Positions 4,878 through 10,972 of a DNA stretch of 10,972 nucleotides are shown in pieces. Numbering within the stretch: position 1 is the stretch's first letter; every line of letters begins with the position of its first letter. The notes under the pieces are model-generated. The model was given only the letters and a program-made list of their open reading frames with translations, ran no database searches and was not told where the DNA came from. The stretch covers positions 1 through 10,972 of the forward strand of contig JBGQBN010000086.1 of the NCBI GenBank assembly GCA_041494805.1, in the 5' to 3' direction. A program made the position numbers and the translations under genes. This DNA comes from JBGQBN01 sp041494805 (GTDB taxonomy: Bacteria > Acidobacteriota > Terriglobia > Terriglobales > Acidobacteriaceae).

Positions 4878-6578
4878 ATGGCTGACCTTGACAATCCTAA
4901 CGCGCCCTCGAGTTCCACCGTCCTCGAAACCCGGGTGGACGCGACCTCGGCACGCTTTGAAGCCAACATGCGCTTCATGGCGGATTTGGTTTCGCAGGTG
5001 CACAACGAGGAAGAAAAAATCCGCGAGGGCGGCGGGCCCAGGGCAGTCGAGAACCAGCACGGCAAGGGCCGCCTGACCGCCCGGGAACGCATCAACCTGT
5101 TGGTCGATCCCGGGAGCTTCTTCGAGCTGGGCACCTACGCTGCTTACGGCATGTATGAGGAATGGGGCGGGGCGCCGGCGGCGGGCGTAGTCACGGGGCT
5201 GGGACGCATCCACACCCGGCTGGTGATGATCATTGCCAACGACGCCACGGTGAAGGCGGGCGCCTTCTTCCCCATGACAGCGAAGAAGTTGATTCGCACC
5301 CAGAACATCGCCATCGAGAACCGCATTCCCACGATGTATCTGGTGGACTCGGCGGGTGTGTTCCTGCCGTTGCAGGAGGACGTGTTCCCGGATACCGACG
5401 ACTTCGGGCGCGTCTTCCGCAATAACGCGGTGATGTCGGCCATGGGAATTCCACAGATCGCGGCCATCATGGGCATGTGTGTCGCCGGAGGCGGATATCT
5501 GCCGGTGATGTGTGACCACGTGCTCATGACCGATGGCAGCGGACTCTTCCTGGCGGGTCCGGCGCTGGTGCAGGCGGCCATCGGGCAGAAAGTCTCGGCG
5601 GAAGAGCTGGGCGGCGCGGCCATGCATTCGGCGATCAGCGGCACGGTGGATTTCCGCGAACCCAACGATGAAGCCTGCCTGGCCCGGATTCGCGCGATCG
5701 TGGAGAAATGGGGTTACCGGCGGCAATCTCCCTGGGATCGCAAGAAGCCGGTAGCGCCGGCCATGGCGGCGGAGGAAATCTACGGCATCTTTGACTCTTC
5801 GCCGGCGCGGCCATATGACATGAAGGAAATCCTGGCGCGCATCGTGGATGGCAGCCGGTTCGATGAGTACAAGGCCGAGTACGGCAAGACGGTGCTTTGC
5901 GGCTATGCGCGCATCGGTGGATTTGCCGTGGGCATCGTGGCCAACCAGAAGCTGCACGCCCAGCAGACCGACCATGAGGGCAACAAGCGGATTGAGTTTG
6001 GCGGCGTGATCTACACCGAGTCGGCGGAGAAAGCGGCGCGCTTCATTATGGACTGCAATCAGAACCTGGTTCCCTTGGTCTTTCTGCACGATGTCAACGG
6101 CTTCATGGTGGGACGTGACGCGGAGTGGAGTGGCATCATCAAGGCGGGAGCCAAGATGGTGAACGCGGTATCAAACTCGGTGGTGCCGAAGATTACGGTT
6201 ATCGTGGGCGGGTCGTTCGGCGCCGGCCATTATGCCATGTGTGGCAAGGCGTATGATCCGCGCTTTATGTTTGCCTGGCCGACGGCGCGGTACGCGGTGA
6301 TGAGCGGGGATTCGGCTGCGGGCACATTGGTGGAAATCAAGATCAAGCAACTCGAACGTAGCGGCAAGCAGCTTAGCGAAGAAGAAAGAAAAGAGCTGTT
6401 TGAGTCGGTCAAGAAGACCTATGAAGAGCAGACCGATCCGCGCTATGGCGCGGCGCGGCTGTGGATCGACAAGATCATTGATCCGGTGGAGACGCGCGAT
6501 GCGATTACGCAAGCGCTGGAAGCGGCGGCGCTGAATCCGGACGTGGCGGAGTTTAAGGTCGGGGTGCTGCAGACATAA
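4878..6578 (+). CDS. Acyl-CoA carboxylase carboxyltransferase (beta) subunit, methylcrotonyl-CoA carboxylase type
   Basis: A 566-residue biotin-dependent carboxyltransferase with two crotonase-like halves. The N half has NQHGKGRLTARERINLLVDP, then DSAGVFLPLQEDVFPD with D157, FGRVF, and the oxyanion loop AGGGYLPVM (203-211). The C half has HDVNGFMVG and the glycine loop GGSFGAGHYAMCG (from 444). The insertion QEDVFPDxDxFGR and LAGPALVQAAIGQKVSAEEL are typical of MCC beta (LiuB) rather than propionyl-CoA carboxylase, which has an SGGARIQEG-type loop there. The enzyme would carboxylate 3-methylcrotonyl-CoA to 3-methylglutaconyl-CoA. This fits the lyase and hydratase genes downstream. Its biotin carboxylase/carrier partner is not in the window. 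A broader short-chain acyl-CoA specificity remains possible. ATG 4878 has no obvious Shine-Dalgarno. Confidence 0.88.
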   Translation: MADLDNPNAPSSSTVLETRVDATSARFEANMRFMADLVSQVHNEEEKIREGGGPRAVENQHGKGRLTARERINLLVDPGSFFELGTYAAYGMYEEWGGAPAAGVVTGLGRIHTRLVMIIANDATVKAGAFFPMTAKKLIRTQNIAIENRIPTMYLVDSAGVFLPLQEDVFPDTDDFGRVFRNNAVMSAMGIPQIAAIMGMCVAGGGYLPVMCDHVLMTDGSGLFLAGPALVQAAIGQKVSAEELGGAAMHSAISGTVDFREPNDEACLARIRAIVEKWGYRRQSPWDRKKPVAPAMAAEEIYGIFDSSPARPYDMKEILARIVDGSRFDEYKAEYGKTVLCGYARIGGFAVGIVANQKLHAQQTDHEGNKRIEFGGVIYTESAEKAARFIMDCNQNLVPLVFLHDVNGFMVGRDAEWSGIIKAGAKMVNAVSNSVVPKITVIVGGSFGAGHYAMCGKAYDPRFMFAWPTARYAVMSGDSAAGTLVEIKIKQLERSGKQLSEEERKELFESVKKTYEEQTDPRYGAARLWIDKIIDPVETRDAITQALEAAALNPDVAEFKVGVLQT

Positions 6579-6582
6579 CTTC

Positions 6583-6668
6583 GCCACGGATTTGCGCGGA
6601 TTTACACGGATCTGAAAAAGATCTTTGAAAAAGAATCTGATCCGCGAAAATCCGTGTAGATCCGTGGC
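6583..6668. repeat. Long imperfect inverted repeat between the carboxylase and lyase genes
   Basis: The arms 6583-6612 and 6639-6668 are 30 nt each and match 25/30 as reverse complements; the outer nine bases gccacggat/atccgtggc are exact. The 26-nt centre contains aaagatcttt, itself self-complementary. It fills almost the whole gap between two co-directional genes, so it would be transcribed and could fold in mRNA. The ATCCGTG/GATCCGTGGC wording is, as I recall, a common dispersed repeat in Acidobacteriota. Confidence 0.7.
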
Positions 6669-6680
6669 CAAGAGTTTCAA

Positions 6681-7559
6681 ATGCCGGAAGCGATCAAACT
6701 GATCGAGTGTCCGAGGGATGCCTGGCAGGGGCTGAAGGGGCAGATTCCTGCCTACATCAAGGGTGACTACCTCAAGGCGCTAATCAGCGTGGGGTTCAAG
6801 CACATTGATGCCGCCTCGTTCGTTTCACCCAAGGCTGTGCCACAGATGGCTGACTCGGAGGAAGTTCTGAAAGAGCTTGATCCCCCGGATGATGTTGAGA
6901 TCATCGGGATCGTGGTGAATGAAAAGGGTGCGCAGCGGGCGATCAGTACCGAGGCGGTGCGCACGCTAGGTTTTCCTTATTCAGTGTCGCCGACGTTTCT
7001 GCGCAACAATCAACACCAAACCTTGGAAGAGGCCATCAACGAACTGGAAAAGATCAAAGGAAAGGGAGACGAGGCGGGGCTCGATACGGTTGTGTACATT
7101 TCCATGGCCTTCGGGAATCCCTACGGCGATCCCTGGAATGTTGGCGAGGTCATCGATGCGGTAGACCTTCTCGAGTCCTGCGGGGTGCGCATGATTTCGC
7201 TGGCGGATACCGTCGGCATGGCGGGGCCGCAGCAGATTCGGGAACTGGTTTCCGCGGTAATGTCGAAATACGACTACATCGAGATTGGCGTGCACCTGCA
7301 TAGCCGCCCCGACCAAGCAGGAGAGAAAGTTTTGGCCGCGTATGATGCGGGGTGCCGGCGCTTTGATTCCGCACTGGGCGGCTTGGGAGGATGTCCCTTT
7401 GCGCAGGATGCGCTGGTGGGCAATATTCCCACCGAAATAGTGATCGAGGCCTTGCAGCAACGTGGCGCGGCGCTGCCGGGGTTGAAGCCGCTGGATACTT
7501 TGTTGAGGGTGACGACGGAGATTGGAGCGAGATACACGAGTGCTTCGGCGGCGGATTGA
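6681..7559 (+). CDS. Hydroxymethylglutaryl-CoA lyase-like enzyme (DRE-TIM metallolyase)
   Basis: A 292-residue TIM-barrel lyase that would split HMG-CoA to acetoacetate and acetyl-CoA, the last step of leucine breakdown. Visible family residues are R12-D13 in CPRDAWQG (family PRDGLQN), D43 in HIDAASFVSPKAVPQMAD (usually Glu in IEVTSFVSP), the metal ligands H205 and H207 in GVHLHSRPDQ (usually HCHDTYGQ), the catalytic Cys C238 in GGLGGCPFAQ, and N248 after it. All chemically important groups are kept, with Glu to Asp at one metal-site position, but the surrounding motifs are unusual, so this is a divergent subgroup and a related acyl-CoA lyase is possible. The length is normal for the family. 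ATG 6681 follows the long inverted repeat. Between carboxylase and hydratase genes, the leucine role is the best reading. Confidence 0.84.
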   Translation: MPEAIKLIECPRDAWQGLKGQIPAYIKGDYLKALISVGFKHIDAASFVSPKAVPQMADSEEVLKELDPPDDVEIIGIVVNEKGAQRAISTEAVRTLGFPYSVSPTFLRNNQHQTLEEAINELEKIKGKGDEAGLDTVVYISMAFGNPYGDPWNVGEVIDAVDLLESCGVRMISLADTVGMAGPQQIRELVSAVMSKYDYIEIGVHLHSRPDQAGEKVLAAYDAGCRRFDSALGGLGGCPFAQDALVGNIPTEIVIEALQQRGAALPGLKPLDTLLRVTTEIGARYTSASAAD

Positions 7560-7611
7560 AAAGCAGGTCCTTCCCCTTCACTCCGTCCAGGATCAGGATG
7601 ACAAGATAAAA
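7560..7611. repeat. Possible dispersed-repeat fragment before the hydratase gene
   Basis: The gap between the lyase stop and the hydratase start reads like a half-site of a genome repeat (cactccgtccaggatcagga). Only one copy is visible here, so this rests on recollection of similar intergenic wording in this type of genome. Confidence 0.2.
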
Positions 7612-8394
7612 GTGAATTATCAAAGTATCCAACTCGCACACGACTCTGGTGCCGCCACCATCACGCTCAACCGGCCGGAAAAGCGCAATGCCATCAGCTT
7701 TCAACTGGTCGAGGAACTGCTGGCGGCGTTGGACGAGATCGAGCAATCTCCGTCGCAGGTGGTCATTCTTACGGGCGCGGGCAAGGCCTTCTGTGCAGGC
7801 ATGGACCTGGACGAACTGAAGTCGCTGGTGGGCAAGACGCACGAAGAGAATGTGAAAGACTCGGCGCGCATGGCGCGCATCTTCCGCCGGCTTTACGAAT
7901 TTCCGCGGCCTACGATTGCCGCGGTGAACGGCGCCGCCATCGCCGGTGGTACTGGCTTGGCTACCATGTGTGATTTCACGCTGGCCGTGCCCGCCACCAA
8001 GTTTGGCTATACCGAAGTGCGCATCGGGTTTGTGCCGGCGATTGTTTCTTCGATCCTGGTGTGGCAGGTGGGGCACAAGATTGCGCGTGACTTGCTTTTG
8101 ACCGGGCGACTGTTCGACGCGGCTGAAGCACATCGCTACGGTCTGGTGAACGAGGTGGTCGAACCGGAACGGCTGCTGGGACGGGCGCGCGAACTCGCGG
8201 CGCAGCTCATGGAGAACAGTCCATCCTCGGTGCGAGCCACTAAGCGGCTGATCAACGGATTTATTTCCGCGCAGCTCGACAGTCAGATCACCGACGCGAT
8301 AGAGGACAACGCCCGCATCCGCACCACCGCCGACTTTCGCGAAGGCATTGCGGCGTTTCTGGAAAAACGCAAACCACGCTGGAGCGGCCAGTGA
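7612..8394 (+). CDS. liuC: LiuC-type methylglutaconyl-CoA hydratase (enoyl-CoA hydratase family)
   Basis: A 260-residue crotonase-fold enzyme. ATITLNRPEKRNAISFQLVE is the classic N-terminus, GAGKAFCAGMDLDEL the first oxyanion loop, and NGAAIAGGTGLATMCDF the second. E135 in GYTEVRIGFVPA is the conserved catalytic glutamate. The second glutamate of liver hydratase is Asp (D160, in ARDLLLTGRLFDAAEA). LiuC-type hydratases, as I recall, also deviate there and share the GxxPAxxS segment without the GGTQRL motif. The enzyme would hydrate 3-methylglutaconyl-CoA to HMG-CoA, feeding the lyase gene before it. I chose GTG 7612, 6 codons before the first beta strand; the frame is open upstream to 7522, but those codons overlap the lyase gene and look non-homologous. 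The stop overlaps the next start by 4 bp (GTGA). Confidence 0.85.
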   Translation: MNYQSIQLAHDSGAATITLNRPEKRNAISFQLVEELLAALDEIEQSPSQVVILTGAGKAFCAGMDLDELKSLVGKTHEENVKDSARMARIFRRLYEFPRPTIAAVNGAAIAGGTGLATMCDFTLAVPATKFGYTEVRIGFVPAIVSSILVWQVGHKIARDLLLTGRLFDAAEAHRYGLVNEVVEPERLLGRARELAAQLMENSPSSVRATKRLINGFISAQLDSQITDAIEDNARIRTTADFREGIAAFLEKRKPRWSGQ

Positions 8395-8819
8395 GCAACC
8401 GCGATCCTCTGGTGGTGAGTGAGAGCCGCCTGCGGGTGCGCTACGCCGAGACGGACCAGATGGGCGTGGTCTATCATGCCAATCACTTCATCTGGTTCGA
8501 AATCGGGCGAGTGGAACTAATGCGGGAGCTGGGGTTTTCAGTTCATGACATGGAGAAGGGCGTCGGCTGCTTCATGCCGGTGGTGGATGCGCGCTGCCGC
8601 TACAAGGCTCCGGCGCGGTATGACGATGAGATCATCGTGCGCACACGCCTGAAGAATGTTCGCGAGTCCGCGGTGCATTTCGGATACGAACTGGTGCGTG
8701 TGGATGGCACGGTGCTGGCCGAGGGCGAGACCACTCACATCGTGACCGACGCACAAATGAAAATTACGCCGCTGCCGGAGGAGTACATGCGAGTGTTTCG
8801 CGAGGCTGCCGGCAAGTGA
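8391..8819 (+). CDS. YbgC/4HBT-family acyl-CoA thioesterase
   Basis: A 142-residue hot-dog-fold thioesterase. RVRYAETDQMGVVYHANHFIWFE near the N-terminus holds the family's catalytic Asp (D22) and the tight turn before the central helix. RCRYKAPARYDDEIIVRTRL and the closing strand EGETTHIVTD complete the fold. The family hydrolyses acyl-CoA thioesters in the cytoplasm, usually as a tetramer. The substrate is not readable from sequence; in this cluster a branched or short acyl-CoA intermediate is likely. The GTG start at 8391 overlaps the hydratase stop (GTGA), which implies translational coupling and a shared task. ATG 8460 is too late because it would remove the catalytic Asp. Confidence 0.88.
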   Translation: MSNRDPLVVSESRLRVRYAETDQMGVVYHANHFIWFEIGRVELMRELGFSVHDMEKGVGCFMPVVDARCRYKAPARYDDEIIVRTRLKNVRESAVHFGYELVRVDGTVLAEGETTHIVTDAQMKITPLPEEYMRVFREAAGK

Positions 8820-8829
8820 AACCGGGAAG

Positions 8830-8850
8830 GGCACGACTTTCAGTCGTGCC
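8830..8850. repeat. Hairpin element after the thioesterase gene
   Basis: ggcacgact (8830-8838) pairs perfectly with agtcgtgcc (8842-8850) over a 3-nt loop, 10 nt after the thioesterase stop. The stem is strong enough to act as a transcription barrier, but what follows is gcaaaaggg, not a T-tract, so it is more likely a palindromic repeat that could protect the 3' end of the operon mRNA. Confidence 0.6.
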
Positions 8851-8872
8851 GCAAAAGGGCCTTAGTGATCTT

Positions 8873-8970
8873 GTCATTCCGAACCGGCTTCAGCCGGTGA
8901 GGAATCTGGGTTCATGCCGGCGTCGGCAGAAAACCCAGGTCCCTCGGGGCTAGCGCCCGCTCGGAATGAC
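8873..8970. repeat. 98-bp nested inverted-repeat (MITE-like) element upstream of hutH
   Basis: The outer arms gtcattccga (8873-8882) and tcggaatgac (8961-8970) are perfect 10-bp inverted repeats. Inside are accggc/gccggt (8883-8888, 8893-8898), ctgggtt/aacccag (8906-8912, 8932-8938) and tgccg/cggca (8915-8919, 8924-8928). The whole unit can form a branched cruciform. It ends 13 nt before the proposed hutH start, so it either carries or displaces the hutH promoter. No transposase is present, so mobility would need help in trans. Confidence 0.7.
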
Positions 8971-8983
8971 AGATGATTGATGA

Positions 8984-10567
8984 TTGGAACTGGACACACT
9001 TTTGAAAGCCCTCCATATCAACGGCAATGACCTGACTCTGGAAGCGGTACGTGAAGTCGCGGTCGAACATCGTCCCGTGCTGCTCGATCCCGACGCGCGC
9101 GAGGCGGTGGACCGGGCACGCGCGGTGGTGGACGCGCTGGTGACGGGCAACAAAGTTTCTTATGCCATCACCACCGGGGTGGGCAAGCTGAGTGACGTGC
9201 GCATCGCCGGCGAACAGATTCGCGAGATGCAGGTCAACCTGGTGCGCTCGCATGCCGTGGGAGTGGGCGAACCGCTTTCCGTCGCCGAGACTCGCGCCAT
9301 GATGGTGCTGCGCGCCAATTCTCTTTCCAAGGGCCACTCCGGCATACGGGCCGCGGTCATGGATACGCTCTGCGAGATGCTGAACCGCGGAGTCACTCCC
9401 ATGGTGCCGTCGCAGGGCAGCGTCGGCGCGAGTGGAGACCTGGCGCCGCTAGCGCATCTGGCGCTGGCGCTGATTGGTGAGGGCGAGTGCTTCGACGACA
9501 AGGGCGCCCGCATTCCCGGTGGCGAGGCTCTGCGGCGGGCACAGATCACGCCACTGGTCCTCGAGGCCAAGGAGGCGGTCTCGCTGATTAACGGCACCCA
9601 GGGCATGCTGGCCGTAGGAGTTCTGGCGCTGCTGGCGGCGGAGATACTGGTGGATTCAGCGGACGTGATCGGCGCCATGTCGCTGGATGCCCTGCGGGGC
9701 ACGGACGTAGCCTTCGACGAACGTATCCACAAGGCAAGGCCACATGGCGGGCAGCTGACGACCGCTGCAAATCTTCGCAAGATGCTCGAAGGCAGCCAGA
9801 TTCGCGAGTCGCACCGGGATTGCAGCCGGGTACAGGATGCGTATTCCTTGCGCTGCATGCCGCAGGTGCATGGCGCCGTGCGTGACACGTTGTCGCATTG
9901 CCGCGAGGTGATGGAGACCGAGGCCAACTCGGCGGTGGATAATCCGCTGGTGTTTGTGAAGGACCGTGTGGGACCGGGTCTCCGACCCGGCCAAGCGGAG
10001 CGCAGTTCCGCAGAAGGCGACGTTCTCTCCGGCGGAAATTTTCACGGTGAGCCGGTGGCCTTTGCTTTGGACTTCCTGGGAATTGCCCTGAGCGCGCTGG
10101 CCGGCATCTCGGAACGAAGGCTAGAACGGCTGGTGAATCCGGCGCTGAATGAAGGACTGCCGCCGTTCCTGGCCCCGGGTGCGGGGTTAAACTCCGGATT
10201 CATGATGGCGCAGGTCACGGCGGCGGCGCTGGTCAGCGAGAACAAAATTCTGGCCCATCCGGCGTCGGTGGATTCGATCACGACTTCGGGAAATAAAGAA
10301 GATTTCGTTTCGATGGGGATGACGGCCTCGCTGAAGCTGAAGCGCATCGTGGAGAACACACGCAATGCGATGGCGATTGAAGCCATGGCTGCGGCGCAGG
10401 CGCTGGATTTTCTGGCGCCGCTCAAGACTTCGAAGCGCGGGCAGTCGGCGCATGCGGCGATCCGGGCGGTGTGCGCGACCATGGACAGAGACCGGGTGAT
10501 GTATCAGGATTTTGCGCGGATCGCGGAAGTGATTGCGAATGGGAAGGTGGCGGAAGCACTGCGGTAG
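8984..10567 (+). CDS. hutH: Histidine ammonia-lyase with an in-frame palindromic insertion
   Basis: A 527-residue enzyme that deaminates L-histidine to urocanate, the first step of histidine degradation. A149-S150-G151 in GSVGASGDLAPLAHLALALI forms the self-made MIO electrophile. Other active-site residues are Y60 (YAITTGVGKLSDVRI; family YGINTGFG), the His in RSHAVGVG, Asn in LINGTQG, Gln in RVQDAYSLRCMPQVHG, the Phe in SGGNFHGEP, and Glu in TSGNKEDFVSMG, so it should be active. Between DNPLVF (ending at 324) and GDVLSGGNF lie about 20 residues where typical enzymes have 4-6. The extra 15 codons coincide with a REP-like element (9967-10011). The start is uncertain: TTG 8984 or TTG 9002, no clear Shine-Dalgarno, with a MITE-like repeat directly upstream. 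No other hut genes are in the window. Phenylalanine/tyrosine ammonia-lyase is the alternative, but the sequence favours HutH. Confidence 0.92.
   Translation: MELDTLLKALHINGNDLTLEAVREVAVEHRPVLLDPDAREAVDRARAVVDALVTGNKVSYAITTGVGKLSDVRIAGEQIREMQVNLVRSHAVGVGEPLSVAETRAMMVLRANSLSKGHSGIRAAVMDTLCEMLNRGVTPMVPSQGSVGASGDLAPLAHLALALIGEGECFDDKGARIPGGEALRRAQITPLVLEAKEAVSLINGTQGMLAVGVLALLAAEILVDSADVIGAMSLDALRGTDVAFDERIHKARPHGGQLTTAANLRKMLEGSQIRESHRDCSRVQDAYSLRCMPQVHGAVRDTLSHCREVMETEANSAVDNPLVFVKDRVGPGLRPGQAERSSAEGDVLSGGNFHGEPVAFALDFLGIALSALAGISERRLERLVNPALNEGLPPFLAPGAGLNSGFMMAQVTAAALVSENKILAHPASVDSITTSGNKEDFVSMGMTASLKLKRIVENTRNAMAIEAMAAAQALDFLAPLKTSKRGQSAHAAIRAVCATMDRDRVMYQDFARIAEVIANGKVAEALR
9967..10011 (-). 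repeat. REP-like two-hairpin element inserted in frame in hutH, copy 2
   Basis: ccgggtc (9974-9980) pairs with gacccgg (9984-9990) in the large hairpin; gcgga (9995-9999) pairs with tccgc (10007-10011) in the small one. Aligned without gaps to the reverse complement of 10637-10681 it matches 36 of 45 positions by hand. A difference in the small stem is compensatory (C-G pair in one copy, G-C in the other). The length of 45 nt is exactly 15 codons. Confidence 0.75.
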
Positions 10568-10636
10568 GGTCTGCTGCCGGGACACCGAGGCGCGAAGGTC
10601 TTATTCTCGCCGCCATCGTGGCGATTGTGGATCAAA
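10568..10636. other. Gap after hutH; no terminator seen
   Basis: GC-rich, non-coding by inspection. No hairpin with T-tract follows the hutH stop. Confidence 0.3.
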
Positions 10637-10681
10637 GCCGAGCTTCACTCGGCCTGGCCGGGTCAAAGACCCGGCCCCACA
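10637..10681 (+). repeat. REP-like two-hairpin element, copy 3
   Basis: gccgag (10637-10642) pairs with ctcggc (10648-10653), then ggccgggtc (10656-10664) pairs with gacccggcc (10668-10676), followed by ccaca. It lies between the converging 3' ends of hutH and the HD-hydrolase gene. It is the intact intergenic counterpart of the hutH insertion and could limit read-through on both strands. Confidence 0.7.
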
Positions 10682-10691
10682 TAGGCAATCG

Positions 10692-10972
10692 TTACGCTGA
10701 CTTCCCCGCGCTCCCGTCCAACCCTAGCTTATCCGCAATCCCCTTCATAGCCTCAATGCAAAAGCCGATGTGCTCTTCCAACTCCACGCCCAATTCCCCC
10801 GCGCCGGTCACGATGTCATCGCGGTTCACGCTGCGGGCGAACGCTTTGTCCTTCATCTTTTTTCGCACGGACCTGGCCTCAACTTCTGCTAGAGACTTAC
10901 CCGGTTTCACGAGTGCGCAAGCCGTGATGAATCCCGCCAGTTCGTCGCAGGCAAACAGTGCTTTCTCCATCG
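10692..10972 (-). CDS. Probable HD-domain hydrolase, C-terminal part
   Basis: The minus-strand frame runs from the right edge to the TAA at 10694-10692, giving about 93 codons. The block ALFACDELAGFITACALVKP followed by VEARSVRKKMKDKAFARSVN matches, as I recall, the C-terminal half of a conserved bacterial HD-superfamily phosphohydrolase of about 185-190 residues. The metal-binding HD motifs would lie upstream, beyond the window, so catalytic competence cannot be checked. The Met at 10970 is internal in relatives, so I treat the gene as cut by the window edge rather than starting there. It converges with hutH, with copy 3 of the palindromic element between them. The substrate is unknown; nucleotide-type phosphates are typical for the superfamily. 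Confidence 0.8.
   Translation of the reverse strand, partial: MEKALFACDELAGFITACALVKPGKSLAEVEARSVRKKMKDKAFARSVNRDDIVTGAGELGVELEEHIGFCIEAMKGIADKLGLDGSAGKSA

Noticed and set aside
4680..6089. 469-codon open frame on the minus strand
   Set aside because: It lies entirely opposite the well-supported carboxyltransferase gene and the end of the hydratase remnant; its His/Arg-rich composition is typical of an antisense shadow in GC-rich DNA.
7150..8133. 327-codon open frame on the minus strand
   Set aside because: Opposite the lyase and hydratase genes, low-complexity and without recognisable domains; antisense shadow.
8830..8850. Intrinsic terminator after the thioesterase gene
   Set aside because: Strong stem but no T-tract follows; kept only as a repeat or hairpin.

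Overview
This window looks like a piece of an acidobacterial (Acidobacteriota, Terriglobia-like) chromosome. The evidence is a GC-rich aerobic soil-type gene set, long tracts of GC-rich codon usage, and intergenic gaps filled with palindromic repeats whose wording (GTCATTCC...GGAATGAC, ATCCGTG...GATCCGTGGC, CCGGGTC...GACCCGG followed by CCCACA) I associate with that phylum. The assignment is an inference; there is no rRNA or other marker gene here.

Layout. 1-546 is the 3' end of the methylmalonyl-CoA mutase large (catalytic) subunit. The small, B12-binding subunit is a separate gene at 2887-3315. Between them sit three unrelated genes: an ORF6N-domain DNA-binding protein (758-1402, +), a small PAPS-type sulfotransferase (1353-1916, -) and an AlkA-like DNA glycosylase (2172-2771, +). 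The mutase small subunit is translationally coupled (TGATG) to an unrecognised 243-residue protein (3315-4046). Next comes a damaged stretch, 4047-4754, holding the 3' remnant of a minus-strand gene that abuts a 5'-truncated, probably frameshifted enoyl-CoA hydratase-family gene.

4878-8819 is a co-directional acyl-CoA cluster: a methylcrotonyl-CoA carboxylase beta-type carboxyltransferase, an HMG-CoA lyase-like enzyme, a LiuC-type methylglutaconyl-CoA hydratase, and a YbgC-like thioesterase that overlaps the hydratase by 4 bp. Together these cover the lower leucine pathway (3-methylcrotonyl-CoA to acetoacetate plus acetyl-CoA). The biotin-carrying MCC alpha subunit and the isovaleryl-CoA dehydrogenase are not in the window. 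The mutase would handle propionyl-CoA from valine, isoleucine and odd-chain fatty acids. Histidine ammonia-lyase (8984-10567) adds another amino-acid catabolic entry point. The right edge carries the C-terminus of a probable HD-domain hydrolase on the minus strand.

Most striking observations. (1) hutH carries an in-frame 45-nt two-hairpin palindromic element (9967-10011) that aligns without gaps (36/45 by hand) to the reverse complement of an intergenic copy 0.6 kb downstream, with a third relative at 2024-2075. (2) The ORF6N gene has a perfect 10-bp-arm palindrome ending 3 nt before its ATG and a related perfect 14-bp-arm palindrome inside its coding region. (3) Two broken genes meet at about 4217-4235. 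I found no CRISPR array, tRNA, rRNA, integrase or transposase, and no clear new defence or biosynthetic system.
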